The translations under genes and the position numbers were made by a program. 64,000 nt of DNA from Aestuariispira insulae. GTDB lineage: Bacteria > Pseudomonadota > Alphaproteobacteria > UBA8366 > Aestuariispiraceae. Of this stretch, positions 55,492 to 64,000 are shown one piece after another. The stretch's first letter is position 1; each line of letters starts with the position of its first letter. The stretch lies in assembly GCF_003385955.1 (NCBI RefSeq), contig NZ_QRDW01000010.1, forward strand, positions 1 to 64,000, written 5' to 3'. The notes under the pieces were generated by a model. It made no database searches. It had not been told where the DNA came from and was given only the letters and a program-made list of their open reading frames with translations.

Positions 55492-56661
55492 TTATTCGAA
55501 ATTGCCCTTGCGGACAATGGCTCCGTCTTCCATCCAGCTTTCACCTGCGGCAAAGACCCATTGCAGGTTCAAATCCGCGTCCAGCAACAGGAAATCGGCA
55601 TCCTTGCCAACCGCGATCCCGCCTTTGCCGTCGAGTTTCAGAACCCGGGCCGGGTTGCTGGTCACCAGTTTCAACGCCTGGTCCAGGGGCAGCACATCCT
55701 CCCGCACCATCTGACGGATATTGGCGAACAGGGCGGCAGGCAGGCCCATCTTGATCCCGATCAGATTGCCGTCCCCATCGTAATCAGGCAGGGAGCCACA
55801 GCCATCCGAACTCATAGTGATATGCTCGATCGGCGCCCCGCCTTCTAGCAGGGTTCTCACCGCTTCGCCCGGTGCCACATGGGTTGTTTCCAACTCACCC
55901 GGCATGGTGGCAGCCGTAATATCCACCGGGATCTGTTTTGCCAGCGCCACCGCTTCCTTGATGATGCGGGGATTGCGGTTCACATGAGTCGGATAGAATT
56001 TCGAAATCGGCAGATCGCTTTCCTCAGCCGCCCGGTAGATCAGCTCAAACGGATTATCCGCATTGCCCATATGCAGATGGATGACACCGGCTTTTGAACC
56101 CAAGAGGCCGCCTACCAGCGTCGCCTTGCCCAGCTTGACCAGCTCGGTCAGGGTCGGCGAGGAAGAGCGGATATCGGCGATGGCGGTTTCCCCCACCCCG
56201 ATGATTTCATCGATAAGCGCCAGATCCTGCGCCACCTCCCCGGTCAAGGTCGGGGCCGGCACCTGATAAGACCCGGTATAGACCCAGGCGGACAAGCCCT
56301 GCTCCCGGATCGCTTTTGCCTTCATCACCAGGGAGGCTGTTGTGCGGGTATGGCCATCAGTACCGATACAGCCCACCGCCGTGGTCGTGCCGCCCGCCAC
56401 CAGCTGCTGCAACTGCACTTCCGGGGTCCGTGTCGCAGGTCCGCCATCACCGCCGCCACCGGCGATATGCACATGCACATCCACCAGGCCCGGGGTGAGT
56501 TTCAGACCGTTGGCATCAATAACCCGGCAATCAAGGTCTTCAGGCGCATTGATCTTGCCTTCAATGGCAATGATCTTGCCCCCGGCCACCAAGACATCCT
56601 TGGAACCCAGAAAGTCCGGCGCATAAACGTCAGCGCCTCTGATCAACAGCATCACGGACAT
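55492..56661 (-). CDS. iadA: Beta-aspartyl-peptidase (isoaspartyl dipeptidase)
   Basis: 389 residues of the amidohydrolase superfamily. Zinc-binding HVHIAGGGGDGG at about 67-78, then FYPTHVNRNPR and the late catalytic Asp in MSSDGCGSLPDYD. It removes isoaspartyl dipeptides formed by protein ageing. Length matches IadA (about 390). ATG start; a second ATG three codons later is possible. Single gene. Confidence 0.93.
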   Translation of the reverse strand: MSVMLLIRGADVYAPDFLGSKDVLVAGGKIIAIEGKINAPEDLDCRVIDANGLKLTPGLVDVHVHIAGGGGDGGPATRTPEVQLQQLVAGGTTTAVGCIGTDGHTRTTASLVMKAKAIREQGLSAWVYTGSYQVPAPTLTGEVAQDLALIDEIIGVGETAIADIRSSSPTLTELVKLGKATLVGGLLGSKAGVIHLHMGNADNPFELIYRAAEESDLPISKFYPTHVNRNPRIIKEAVALAKQIPVDITAATMPGELETTHVAPGEAVRTLLEGGAPIEHITMSSDGCGSLPDYDGDGNLIGIKMGLPAALFANIRQMVREDVLPLDQALKLVTSNPARVLKLDGKGGIAVGKDADFLLLDADLNLQWVFAAGESWMEDGAIVRKGNFE

Positions 56662-56787
56662 GACTTCAACCTATCAAAATGAATATTCCAAGCAGGCCCC
56701 TGCCCGCCTCACTGATATATTTCACTCTCCTCAGTGCCTCAATTGGCAATCCGCTCCCAAGAGAGCGCCGTATTAGTTGCCCATTGA

Positions 56788-57852
56788 TCAGCGGACAACC
56801 ACTGCGCTTGAAAACAGAGGCTTAACTGTTTTATCGATCAAGCCGGCCTCACGGACAAAGTTCGGCTTCTTTTTATCATCCTGCCATTCATAACTAACCA
56901 GATAGAGCGCTTCCGTAGACGCCAGGATCTTGAAAGCAAATATGCTGTTACGCCGGGCATGGATTTTCTCTGGCACCTTCGCCAAATCCCGATCCGTGCA
57001 ATAGGCGATCCTATTCGTTGATTGTTTCTCAATGCGCGGTGCGATACTGCCAAAAACATACCCCCCGCAATGTTCAACATACGCCGCCATCGACCGGTCC
57101 AGCAGTCCTGTTTCCGCAACAACCAGATACTCATCAATAGGCTCAGGGCGCGCCAGCTTACGAATTGTAATCATTTCCCGCCAGTTATCGGTGGTCTGGT
57201 CCTGGGGCAAATATTCCCATAAAACCTCCCGGTCATTGGCATGAATCCAGTTGGTCTTGAAGCCTTCAGGCAAGGAGATTTCCAATCCCTTTTGCGCCGG
57301 CGACGGCTGGCTGCGATAAACCTCCGAAAGATCCAGCCGGTCCATCATCAATTTCAAATTGCCAACGTCACCGCCATTTTCGTAGACGAAACGGATATCG
57401 TCCCGCGCCACCTCAAGATTGCCGATACTTTCATTGCTGATCGCACGGGCATAGCGGACTCTCAGATCCATCGGTTGGATCGCAACAAGCCTGTCAAATA
57501 AAGGAACCGCCTTTTTAAACTCTTCCTGACCGAAGTAATAGGAAGACAGGTTGATCAACTCAACCTCAGTTTCTTTGATCTTATGGGCCTCAATGAAATG
57601 CGGTCCTGCCTTTTCATTCTGATTTAGATACCCAAGTGAAACACCGATATTGCGATGGGCAATGCGGCGATTTAGATCCGAAGTTCCCGCATGTTCCAGG
57701 CAATCGGAGAAATGATCAAAAGCCAGTTGATGACGACCGTCATTTTGAGCTTCCAATCCATCACGACATGCCTGATTCAGCTCAGCCAATCGATTGCTTT
57801 CGCATGCGGACAAAAAAAGGCCCGCACTAATCAACGCTACAAACGCTTTCAT
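56788..57852 (-). CDS. TPR-repeat lipoprotein of unknown function
   Basis: 354 residues from ATG 57852, placed 2 bases after GGGGGAAAA. Lipobox FLSAC gives a lipid-anchored Cys at 17. TPR-like helical repeats fill about 20-170 (FDHFSDCLEHAG; NIGVSLGYLNQNEKAGPHFIEAH; AVPLFDRLVAIQP). The second half (about 185-354) is a beta-rich domain with Cys residues near 265 and 285. I do not recognise that domain. Possibly an envelope assembly or stress protein; no operon partner visible. Confidence 0.72.
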   Translation of the reverse strand: MKAFVALISAGLFLSACESNRLAELNQACRDGLEAQNDGRHQLAFDHFSDCLEHAGTSDLNRRIAHRNIGVSLGYLNQNEKAGPHFIEAHKIKETEVELINLSSYYFGQEEFKKAVPLFDRLVAIQPMDLRVRYARAISNESIGNLEVARDDIRFVYENGGDVGNLKLMMDRLDLSEVYRSQPSPAQKGLEISLPEGFKTNWIHANDREVLWEYLPQDQTTDNWREMITIRKLARPEPIDEYLVVAETGLLDRSMAAYVEHCGGYVFGSIAPRIEKQSTNRIAYCTDRDLAKVPEKIHARRNSIFAFKILASTEALYLVSYEWQDDKKKPNFVREAGLIDKTVKPLFSSAVVVR

Positions 57853-57914
57853 TTTTCCCCCTAAAGACAATTGAAATTGCTGTTGCCTGTTTGAAACAGC
57901 AAAGAATGGCAGAA

Positions 57915-58586
57915 TTAGGGCGCGGTTGATGGATCAACCACCCAGACCTGGGCATTGCGCAAATCGCTGTCTTCCATGATCGATGTGGTGGGCGCATGAT
58001 ATTTGGCGATCTGGCGCAGGCCCAGTTTCGGCAGGTAAAACCGGCCCGGATCACCGACCAGGATATCGGTGCCGTTTTTCGCCATGTCATGGATCCAGGG
58101 GATCACCGTATCAGCAATCTCCTTGTCGTAACAAACATCCCCGACCAGGACCACATCCCACTGGCTTTCCTGGCCGACCAGGTCTTCGGTGGTGATGTCG
58201 AAATAGACGTCATTGGCCTCTGCATTCATGCGCATTACCTCAGCCGCCAAAGGATCAATATCCGCCGCGGTCACATCCCAGGCTCCGGCCTTGACCGCCG
58301 CGATTGCCACCATGCCGGACCCGGCCCCGAAATCCAGCACTCGTTTGCCCCGGACCGCCTCCGGGTTTTCCAACAGATACCGGCTTAGGGCCTGGCCACC
58401 GGCCCAGGCAAAGGCCCAGAAAGGCGTGGTCCAGCCCATCTCGTAAAGCTCATCCTCGCCCATGCGCCAGATGGGCAGGTCCTCCATCGCCAGATGCAGC
58501 CGGATTTCCGGCAGCAGGCGTGGGCTGTCGAGCCTGGTATTTTCCATAACGGTGGTTTCAAAATCGCCAGGTTGGATAGCGTACAT
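57915..58586 (-). CDS. Class I methyltransferase (ETFB lysine/nicotinamide methyltransferase-like)
   Basis: 223 residues from ATG 58586, 8 bases after GGAGG. SAM-binding motif VLDFGAGSGMVAIAAVKAGA, then AADIDPLAAEVMRMN and the VVLVGDVCYD box that marks the METTL20/ETFB-lysine methyltransferase group. Its likely target in bacteria is electron-transfer flavoprotein, by inference. The ATG lies just upstream of and overlaps the ubiA stop, so co-transcribed with ubiA. Confidence 0.86.
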   Translation of the reverse strand: MYAIQPGDFETTVMENTRLDSPRLLPEIRLHLAMEDLPIWRMGEDELYEMGWTTPFWAFAWAGGQALSRYLLENPEAVRGKRVLDFGAGSGMVAIAAVKAGAWDVTAADIDPLAAEVMRMNAEANDVYFDITTEDLVGQESQWDVVLVGDVCYDKEIADTVIPWIHDMAKNGTDILVGDPGRFYLPKLGLRQIAKYHAPTTSIMEDSDLRNAQVWVVDPSTAP

Positions 58587-58587
58587 G

Positions 58588-59505
58588 TTAGATTCCTCCG
58601 GCCAGCAGGCCCGCAAAAATGATGAAACCAAAATCCCGGTTGGATTTGAACAGGCGCAGGCAAAGATCGGGATCATCAATATCGAGCCGTCGGATCTGCC
58701 AGGCCAGATGGATCGCCGCAACCGCCAGCAGCGGCCAGAACCACACGGCAAGGCCCGCCAGATAGGCGCTGGCTGCAATCAGGATAATGGTGAGGCTATA
58801 AAACCCGATCAGCCACCGACCGGTTGCCGCCCCTAAGCGCAGAGCCGTTGATTTCACCCCGACCAGGGCATCATCTTCCTTATCCTGATGGGCGTAGATC
58901 GTGTCATAGCCAAGGGTCCAGAAAAAACCCGCCGCATAAAGCAACAGGGGCGCCAGGGACAATTCCTGTTTCATTGAGGTCCAGCCGACCAGCGCACCCC
59001 AGTTAAAAGTCAGGCCCAGCCAGGCCTGCGGCCAATAGGTCACCCGCTTCATGAATGGATAGGCCATCACCAGCAGCAGGGCCGAGGCCCCGACCATCCG
59101 GGTGAAATCATTAAACTGCCAGAGAATCGCCAGGCCGATCAGCAGTTGCACGGCCAGGAAAACCAGGGCCTGCCTGACCGTGACCTCACCCGCCGGGATC
59201 GGTCGGGTGGCGGTACGCGCCACCTTGCCGTCGAAATCCCGGTCCGTGATATCGTTCCACGTGCAGCCCGCCCCGCGCATCACCAGCGCGCCAATGGCAA
59301 ACAACAGGATATACCAGGGGCTTGGAAGAGCGAGTGCCGGATGATCCGCATTGGCCAGCGCCAATCCCCACCAACAAGGCAGCAGCAGCAGCCAGGTGCC
59401 GATCGGTCGATCGAGCCTGGCCAGCCGCGCATAGGGTTGCAGCCCCCCGGGCAAGACGCTATTCACCCAGCTCCCCTGGGGGATGTCACTTGCATCCTGA
59501 CGCAT
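58588..59505 (-). CDS. ubiA: 4-hydroxybenzoate octaprenyltransferase
   Basis: 305 residues from ATG 59505 behind GAGGG. Integral membrane prenyltransferase with about eight helices. Aspartate-rich motif 1 is NDITDRDFDGKVARTATRP and motif 2 is YDTIYAHQDKEDD. It attaches the polyprenyl tail to 4-hydroxybenzoate in ubiquinone synthesis. An in-frame TTG 6 codons upstream is less likely. Divergent from rsmE. Confidence 0.95.
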   Translation of the reverse strand: MRQDASDIPQGSWVNSVLPGGLQPYARLARLDRPIGTWLLLLPCWWGLALANADHPALALPSPWYILLFAIGALVMRGAGCTWNDITDRDFDGKVARTATRPIPAGEVTVRQALVFLAVQLLIGLAILWQFNDFTRMVGASALLLVMAYPFMKRVTYWPQAWLGLTFNWGALVGWTSMKQELSLAPLLLYAAGFFWTLGYDTIYAHQDKEDDALVGVKSTALRLGAATGRWLIGFYSLTIILIAASAYLAGLAVWFWPLLAVAAIHLAWQIRRLDIDDPDLCLRLFKSNRDFGFIIFAGLLAGGI

Positions 59506-59629
59506 GATTTCCCTCGCCTTCAACTCAAACCGCCTGTACCTGGAAAGGCGGCTCAGCTATTGTTGCTCATTACCGCTTGGTATTACCCAATCACAGCGCC
59601 GCGGCCAAGAGAGTCCTGAAAAACACCCC

Positions 59630-60400
59630 ATGAATATCATTTCCAAGACCCGCCTTTATGTAACCGAAGCCTTGAAAGAAGGGGCAGTGGTCGGCTGTTC
59701 CAGCAATCAGGCCCATTATCTACGTTCGGTGTTACGCCTTCAGGCCGGTGATCCGGTGACTCTGTTCAATGGCGAGGATGGCGAATGGCTGGGCTCGATA
59801 GACGGGGTTGGCAAGGGCTGGGCCTCGGTCAGCCTGGAACGGAAGCTGAGGGACCAGGCAGCCTCGCCTGATCTATGGCTGCTTTTTTCACCGCTCAAAC
59901 GCTCAGCGACCGATCTGGTGATCCAGAAGGCAACAGAACTGGGCGCAAGCCGGATCGTGCCTGTCTTGACCCAGCGCACCAATACGGAGCGGCTGAAACA
60001 GGACCGCGCCCATGCCACGGCAATCGAAGCGGCCGAGCAATGCGAGCGCCTTGATGTGCCGGAAGTGACAGAGATACAAAAACTGACCACCTTCCTATCC
60101 GACTGGAACGAAGAACGCCTGCTCTACGTCTGTGCCGAGGCCGGCATTGCTGACGCGGTGTCAAAAGTGTTTGCCGCCCATCAAATGGACCGGCCCGCTG
60201 CCATTCTGATAGGACCGGAAGGCGGCTTCACGGAAAAGGAACTTGCATTTTTGAATGATCGTTCCTTTATTACGCCGGTAAGCTTGGGGCCGCGTATCTT
60301 GCGGGCGGAAACCGCGGCGCTTGCCGCGCTGGCTTGCTGGCAGTCGATTTGCGGGGATTGGGCGGACCGCCCGCCGCATCGGCAGGGTGTAACGGATTAA
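59630..60400 (+). CDS. rsmE: 16S rRNA (uracil1498-N3)-methyltransferase
   Basis: 256 residues from ATG 59630. N-terminal PUA-like domain (KTRLYVTEAL, HYLRSVLRLQAGD) and C-terminal trefoil-knot SPOUT domain with the SAM-binding tail GPEGGFTEKEL and LGPRILRAETAALAAL. Modifies U1498 of 16S rRNA in the small subunit. The open frame reaches further upstream into the ubiA side, without homology. Followed by gshA after 21 bases. Confidence 0.95.
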   Translation: MNIISKTRLYVTEALKEGAVVGCSSNQAHYLRSVLRLQAGDPVTLFNGEDGEWLGSIDGVGKGWASVSLERKLRDQAASPDLWLLFSPLKRSATDLVIQKATELGASRIVPVLTQRTNTERLKQDRAHATAIEAAEQCERLDVPEVTEIQKLTTFLSDWNEERLLYVCAEAGIADAVSKVFAAHQMDRPAAILIGPEGGFTEKELAFLNDRSFITPVSLGPRILRAETAALAALACWQSICGDWADRPPHRQGVTD

Positions 60401-60421
60401 AACATATTAGGGGATACTGCC

Positions 60422-61795
60422 ATGGCGGCTGCCTCATCCAAGGACCAGGAACTGATCACCTCAAAGGATCAGTTGATCCACTCCCTCGCCAAAGGCTGCA
60501 AGCCGAAGGATCAATGGCGGATCGGCACCGAGCATGAAAAGTTTGTCTATGATCTGAACAATCACAAACGTCTGCCCTATTTCGACACACCGGGCATCAA
60601 GGCCCTGCTGGAAGCCATCGGCGAAGGGGCCGGTTGGGAGCCGGTCATGGAAGGCGAGCATATCATCGCGCTCAAATGCGGAGAGACCGGTGCTTCCATC
60701 AGCCTGGAACCGGGCGGCCAGTTTGAACTGTCCGGCGCGCCTCTGGAAACCATCCACCAGACCTGTTCAGAAGTGAACCGGCATCTGAAGCTGACCAAAG
60801 AGATTTGCGACAATATGGGGGCCGGCATGATCGGCCTCGGCTTTGATCCGCAATGGGCACGTGACGACATCACCTGGATGCCCAAGGGCCGCTACAAAAT
60901 CATGCGGGAATACATGCCCAAAAAAGGCAGCATGGGCCTGGATATGATGATCCGCACCTGCACCGTGCAGGTAAACCTGGATTTCGATTCCGAAGCCGAC
61001 ATGATCCGCAAAATGCGTGTTTCCGTTGCCTTGCAGCCAATCGCCACCGCACTTTTTGCCAACTCGCCCTTCAAGGAAGGCAAACTGTCCGGCTTGAAAA
61101 GCCTGCGCAGCCATGTCTGGACCGATACCGATCCTGACCGTTGCGGCATGCTGCCCTTTGTTTTTGATGAGGGTTTTGGATTTGAGCGCTGGGTCGATTA
61201 CATGCTGGATGTGCCGATGTATTTCATTCATCGCGGCAACGATTATCTGGATGTGTCGGGCAAGAGCTTCCGCAGTTATATGAAAGGTGAGCTGGCAGGC
61301 TTCGAAGGCCAGATCCCGACCATGACTGACTGGGAAGACCACCTGACAACGGCCTTCCCCGAAGTGCGCCTGAAAAGCTTCATTGAAATGCGCGGGGCTG
61401 ATGGCGGCCCCTGGCGCAATCTCTGTGCCCTGCCCGCCTTTTGGGTCGGGCTGCTCTATGATTCTCAAGCCCTGAATGAGGCGGAAGCCTTGATTGCCGA
61501 CTGGACGGTCGAGGAAATGGCCAAATTGCGGGATGACGCCCCGGCCAAGGCATTGGATGCGGAAATCAGGGGCCGGACCATCCGGGAGATTTCACGCGAA
61601 ATCCTGGAGATTGCCCGCGGCGGCCTGAAGCGGCGTGGCAAGTTGAACAGTGATGGTGACACGGAAGAGCATTTCCTTAACCCACTGCAGGATATCGTGG
61701 AAACCGGACGCACCAATGCTGATGAGCTGATTGAGATCTACGAAAAGGAATGGATGGGCGATATCAGCCGCATCTATGACGCCTTCAGCTATTAA
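60422..61795 (+). CDS. gshA: Glutamate--cysteine ligase (plant/alphaproteobacterial type)
   Basis: 457 residues. It makes gamma-glutamylcysteine, the first step of glutathione. The GCS2-like pattern is clear: WRIGTEHEKFVYDLNNHKRL, SLEPGGQFELSGAPLETIHQ, GLGFDPQWARDDITWMPKGRY and a late FIEMRGADGGPWRNLCALP. Similar in length to the plant enzyme group rather than E. coli GshA. ATG start; probably co-transcribed with rsmE. Confidence 0.95.
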   Translation: MAAASSKDQELITSKDQLIHSLAKGCKPKDQWRIGTEHEKFVYDLNNHKRLPYFDTPGIKALLEAIGEGAGWEPVMEGEHIIALKCGETGASISLEPGGQFELSGAPLETIHQTCSEVNRHLKLTKEICDNMGAGMIGLGFDPQWARDDITWMPKGRYKIMREYMPKKGSMGLDMMIRTCTVQVNLDFDSEADMIRKMRVSVALQPIATALFANSPFKEGKLSGLKSLRSHVWTDTDPDRCGMLPFVFDEGFGFERWVDYMLDVPMYFIHRGNDYLDVSGKSFRSYMKGELAGFEGQIPTMTDWEDHLTTAFPEVRLKSFIEMRGADGGPWRNLCALPAFWVGLLYDSQALNEAEALIADWTVEEMAKLRDDAPAKALDAEIRGRTIREISREILEIARGGLKRRGKLNSDGDTEEHFLNPLQDIVETGRTNADELIEIYEKEWMGDISRIYDAFSY

Positions 61796-61830
61796 GGATT
61801 ATTTTAGCATGGTTCGCTTACTATGGAGCC

Positions 61831-62631
61831 ATGAGACACCCATTCTGGAAATGCTTCTGCCTGCTGGTTGTCCTGGCGGCCAAACCTGTCTTTGCCGGTG
61901 ATCCGGTCGCGATTTGTGACGACCAGGCCGAATGGCCGCCCTACACCTATTATGCGCGAACAGCAGACGGCATTGACAAGACAAGGATACAAGGCGCGAC
62001 GGCAGAGCTTGTCGCAGCAATATTCGACCGCATCGGCCTGAAATACAGTTACGATCTGCTGCCCTGGAACCGCTGCATGTATCAGGTGGCGAATTTCGCT
62101 GATCTGGGCCGGTATGAAATTGTCGCCAACGCCTCCTATAACAAGGAGCGCGCCAAACTTTATTACGCCTCCACCCCGCTATATCAGACACGCTATGGCG
62201 TTGCTTTCACGCTGGCGCGTTTTCCCAACGGCCCAAAAATCGATCGCTTGGAAAAGCTGCGCAAATTCCATCTCTGTGCACCAAGCGGCTATAACATCGC
62301 CATGTATGACCTGACCCCGGCCCAAGTCAGCAGTTCCAACCGGTCCTACCGGGAAATCCTGAACAGAGTGTCTCATGCGAGATGCGATCTGGGCCTGGTC
62401 AGCATTGGCGTGGTCCGGGGATTGGCACAGATTGAAGATTGGTCCGTTCCTGAAAATGTTATTTTGGAACCGCTGCGTCAGATCAAACCCATTACGTTCC
62501 ACTTGCTGATTTCAAGAACATCACCGCGCGCCCAGCAACTGTCTGTCAGCATCAATGAAGCGATCATTGACTTGCAGCAAGATGGCACCGCAGGTCGGAT
62601 TCTCGAGGCCCACACCCGTATCCAATATTAG
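61831..62631 (+). CDS. Orphan solute-binding protein (SBP_bac_3-like), second copy
   Basis: 266 residues. Signal peptide ends PVFAG near 23. The mature part starts with AEWPPYTYYA and has LPWNRCMYQVANFADLGRYE, the shape of family 3 periplasmic proteins. There are Cys residues at about 29, 75 and elsewhere, possibly a disulfide. No transport genes are near. Similar in size and style to the protein at 44115 but distinct. ATG start behind GGAG. Confidence 0.82.
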   Translation: MRHPFWKCFCLLVVLAAKPVFAGDPVAICDDQAEWPPYTYYARTADGIDKTRIQGATAELVAAIFDRIGLKYSYDLLPWNRCMYQVANFADLGRYEIVANASYNKERAKLYYASTPLYQTRYGVAFTLARFPNGPKIDRLEKLRKFHLCAPSGYNIAMYDLTPAQVSSSNRSYREILNRVSHARCDLGLVSIGVVRGLAQIEDWSVPENVILEPLRQIKPITFHLLISRTSPRAQQLSVSINEAIIDLQQDGTAGRILEAHTRIQY

Positions 62632-62637
62632 CCACGT

Positions 62638-63102
62638 TCAGTTTCCAGACCAAATCCGGCGCCAGGAAGGCAACTCTCCATGCTTTAAATCTTCATGCAG
62701 TTTTTTTACCGCTTGGCGATGGCCGTTGAACGGCAACAGATCATCCGCCTCATCGAACGTAACCCACCGGTAATCCGTATGTTCCCTATTCAGGGAAATT
62801 TCAGCCTCAACAGGGACATTCGCGACAAATAACGGGACAATTTCAACCCTGTCCTCGGCCGGATTATAAAAATGATCGCAATAGTCGGCCGTATACAGAC
62901 ATTCCGGCACCAGTGCGGTCTCCTCATGCAATTCCCGCAGCGCCGCCTGCCACAGGGTTTCATCCCCATCCGGCCGACCGGTCACTTGTGCCCAAGCCCC
63001 CTTTAGAAAGCCTGCCGAACGTTTCAGCAATAGCACTTTCCGGTCAGCACGCAGGACAATCACAGCAACCGCATCACAGGCCACATTGGTGCCGTTGGAC
63101 AT
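62638..63102 (-). CDS. Nudix hydrolase
   Basis: 154 residues. Complete Nudix box GRPDGDETLWQAALRELHEE (G-x5-E-x7-RE-x2-EE) at about 42-61. The preceding FLKGAWAQVTG and overall length fit the NudB-like (dihydroneopterin triphosphate diphosphatase) group, but other diphosphate substrates are possible. ATG start behind GGGGGAA, 11 bases after the DUF3137 stop. Confidence 0.92.
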   Translation of the reverse strand: MSNGTNVACDAVAVIVLRADRKVLLLKRSAGFLKGAWAQVTGRPDGDETLWQAALRELHEETALVPECLYTADYCDHFYNPAEDRVEIVPLFVANVPVEAEISLNREHTDYRWVTFDEADDLLPFNGHRQAVKKLHEDLKHGELPSWRRIWSGN

Positions 63103-63113
63103 GAGATTCCCCC

Positions 63114-64000
63114 TCAGACCTTGCTTGTGCTCTCCAGGTTCAAAATATCGATAATGTCCAGGATAATGCGGATCTCCGCCAGGGTCTCAGCCACATATTT
63201 TGTGTCGGTAAGATCGGAAAAGACAGACCCGGCCTCGAACATATTCTCGCGCTTGGGCCCTGCCAGATACAGGCGATCCTGGTCAAAGGCCAGTTGCAGG
63301 CCGCGGTCGAAATGGCGGCTGAGATCCACCAGGCGTTCCATGAAACGCGGGGTGAGCAGATAGCGGGCCTCCACCTGATCCGAGGAGAAAACTTCAAAAA
63401 TGCGTTCGAATTCTGGATCTTCCAGGGAGACCCGGTCCCCCTGAATGCCCCAGGATTTGAATTTGTTGAAAATCTTGCCGCTGTCCTGGGTGATGATGGT
63501 GCGCGCCTTCACGCGCTTGGGAAAGGTAAACTCCGCCAACAGCCCTCTAAAAACCGTGTGGTAACTGGTTTTCCTGTTGCCCTTGCTGTCGGTAGTGGTG
63601 CGCTTGTCCTGCAGGCGTGCCTCGACCAGATGCAGTTCAATATCACCGATCCGACCGGATATCTCGTCTTCCAGGTCCGATTTGTCATAGGACGGAATCA
63701 ATGACAGTTCCCGGAACCGGGCCAGCGGGCTGAAGCGGCACTGTCTGGTATAATCCAGTTCCAGAAAACGGCAAATCGAACCGGCCACATGGGTGTCAAA
63801 ACCGCTTTTAACCTTGGAAATCTGGTAATAACCAAAACCCACACCCGCCGCCAAGCAGGCAAGGCCACCAAACAGCCAGCCCTGCCAATCCCCGTCCCCG
63901 TGCATCTGCCAAGCCCGGAACAAGAGATAGGCCGCCGGAACCGCCAAAACGGCGATCGCAATCTGGCCCTGCCGCAAGGCCGAACGGCGCGCGCCCTCCA
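63114..64000 (-). CDS. DUF3137 protein, 5' end outside the window
   Basis: At least 295 residues visible. Two adjacent membrane helices near the visible start (about 12-30 and 38-55) are followed by a cytosolic domain with SLIPSYDKSDLEDEISGRIG, FRGLLAEFTFPKRVKARTII and FEVFSSDQVEARYLLTPRFM, the DUF3137 (Galanin-like) pattern. The frame runs open to the window edge with no stop, and an in-frame TTG at 63977 is unlikely to be the true start. Function unknown. Confidence 0.85.
   Translation of the reverse strand, partial: EGARRSALRQGQIAIAVLAVPAAYLLFRAWQMHGDGDWQGWLFGGLACLAAGVGFGYYQISKVKSGFDTHVAGSICRFLELDYTRQCRFSPLARFRELSLIPSYDKSDLEDEISGRIGDIELHLVEARLQDKRTTTDSKGNRKTSYHTVFRGLLAEFTFPKRVKARTIITQDSGKIFNKFKSWGIQGDRVSLEDPEFERIFEVFSSDQVEARYLLTPRFMERLVDLSRHFDRGLQLAFDQDRLYLAGPKRENMFEAGSVFSDLTDTKYVAETLAEIRIILDIIDILNLESTSKV

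Noticed and set aside
58587-58778. 64-codon N-terminal extension of the ETFB-type methyltransferase
   Set aside because: It lies inside ubiA in another frame; ATG 58586 has a GGAGG site.

Overview
The window reads as chromosomal DNA of an alphaproteobacterium. The evidence is the order aroA (class II type), cmk, rpsA, ihfB, LapA-like; the set YqeY-like, dnaG, rpoD next to a divergent carA; a FYDLN-acid (TIGR02300) protein; a PAS_5 protein; and ubiA, rsmE, gshA close together. The order within the class cannot be fixed from sequence reading alone. Apart from an AT-rich first kilobase, the window is GC-rich, densely coding and housekeeping-like. There is no rRNA, CRISPR array, prophage or intact insertion sequence.

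Layout. 1-1116: AT-rich accessory DNA with a short TnsA-like nuclease gene, spaced repeats and a terminus-like TGTCGAGTGCC motif ending 7 bp from the 3' end of a CAU tRNA gene. I interpret this as the right end of a Tn7-like element whose body lies left of the window. 1117-9800: tRNA, chemoreceptor, rpoD, dnaG, YqeY-like gene and divergent carA. 9858-16292: a sugar ABC importer operon with an embedded PfkB kinase and a divergent ROK repressor. 16328-21159: DUF1579-like protein, an anchored surface protein, AMP nucleosidase, a DOPA-dioxygenase-like/DCC gene pair, tRNA-Ala and the FYDLN protein. 21477-27299: aroA-cmk-rpsA, ihfB, LapA-like and a GT2 glycosyltransferase. 27301-32340: a probable frameshifted gene remnant, polA, a CHCC zinc-finger protein, an ABC ATPase and hpt.

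32566-42000: a membrane protein, MarR regulator and lipoprotein hydrolase in overlapping order, a cytosolic hybrid histidine kinase, HupE, DUF1330, MAPEG, EamA, bestrophin, PAS_5 and LysE proteins. 42182-49303: an LpxH-like phosphoesterase overlapping a GT4 glycosyltransferase, an orphan solute-binding protein, an SDR, and a methyltransferase / CgeB-like glycosyltransferase / GSCFA cluster. 49526-55415: methylmalonyl-CoA mutase behind a palindrome, a cNMP-binding protein divergent from a class III cyclase, a GNAT enzyme and a redoxin-like/2OG-oxygenase fusion. 55492-64000: IadA, a TPR lipoprotein, a protein methyltransferase, ubiA, rsmE, gshA, a second orphan solute-binding protein, a Nudix hydrolase and a DUF3137 protein cut by the window edge.

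The points most worth a second look are the candidate Tn7-like end at the tRNA, the DnaG zinc-finger replacement, the redoxin-like/2OG-oxygenase fusion and the methyltransferase/glycosyltransferase/GSCFA locus. Starts were chosen by ribosome-binding site and family homology; several genes begin with TTG or GTG.
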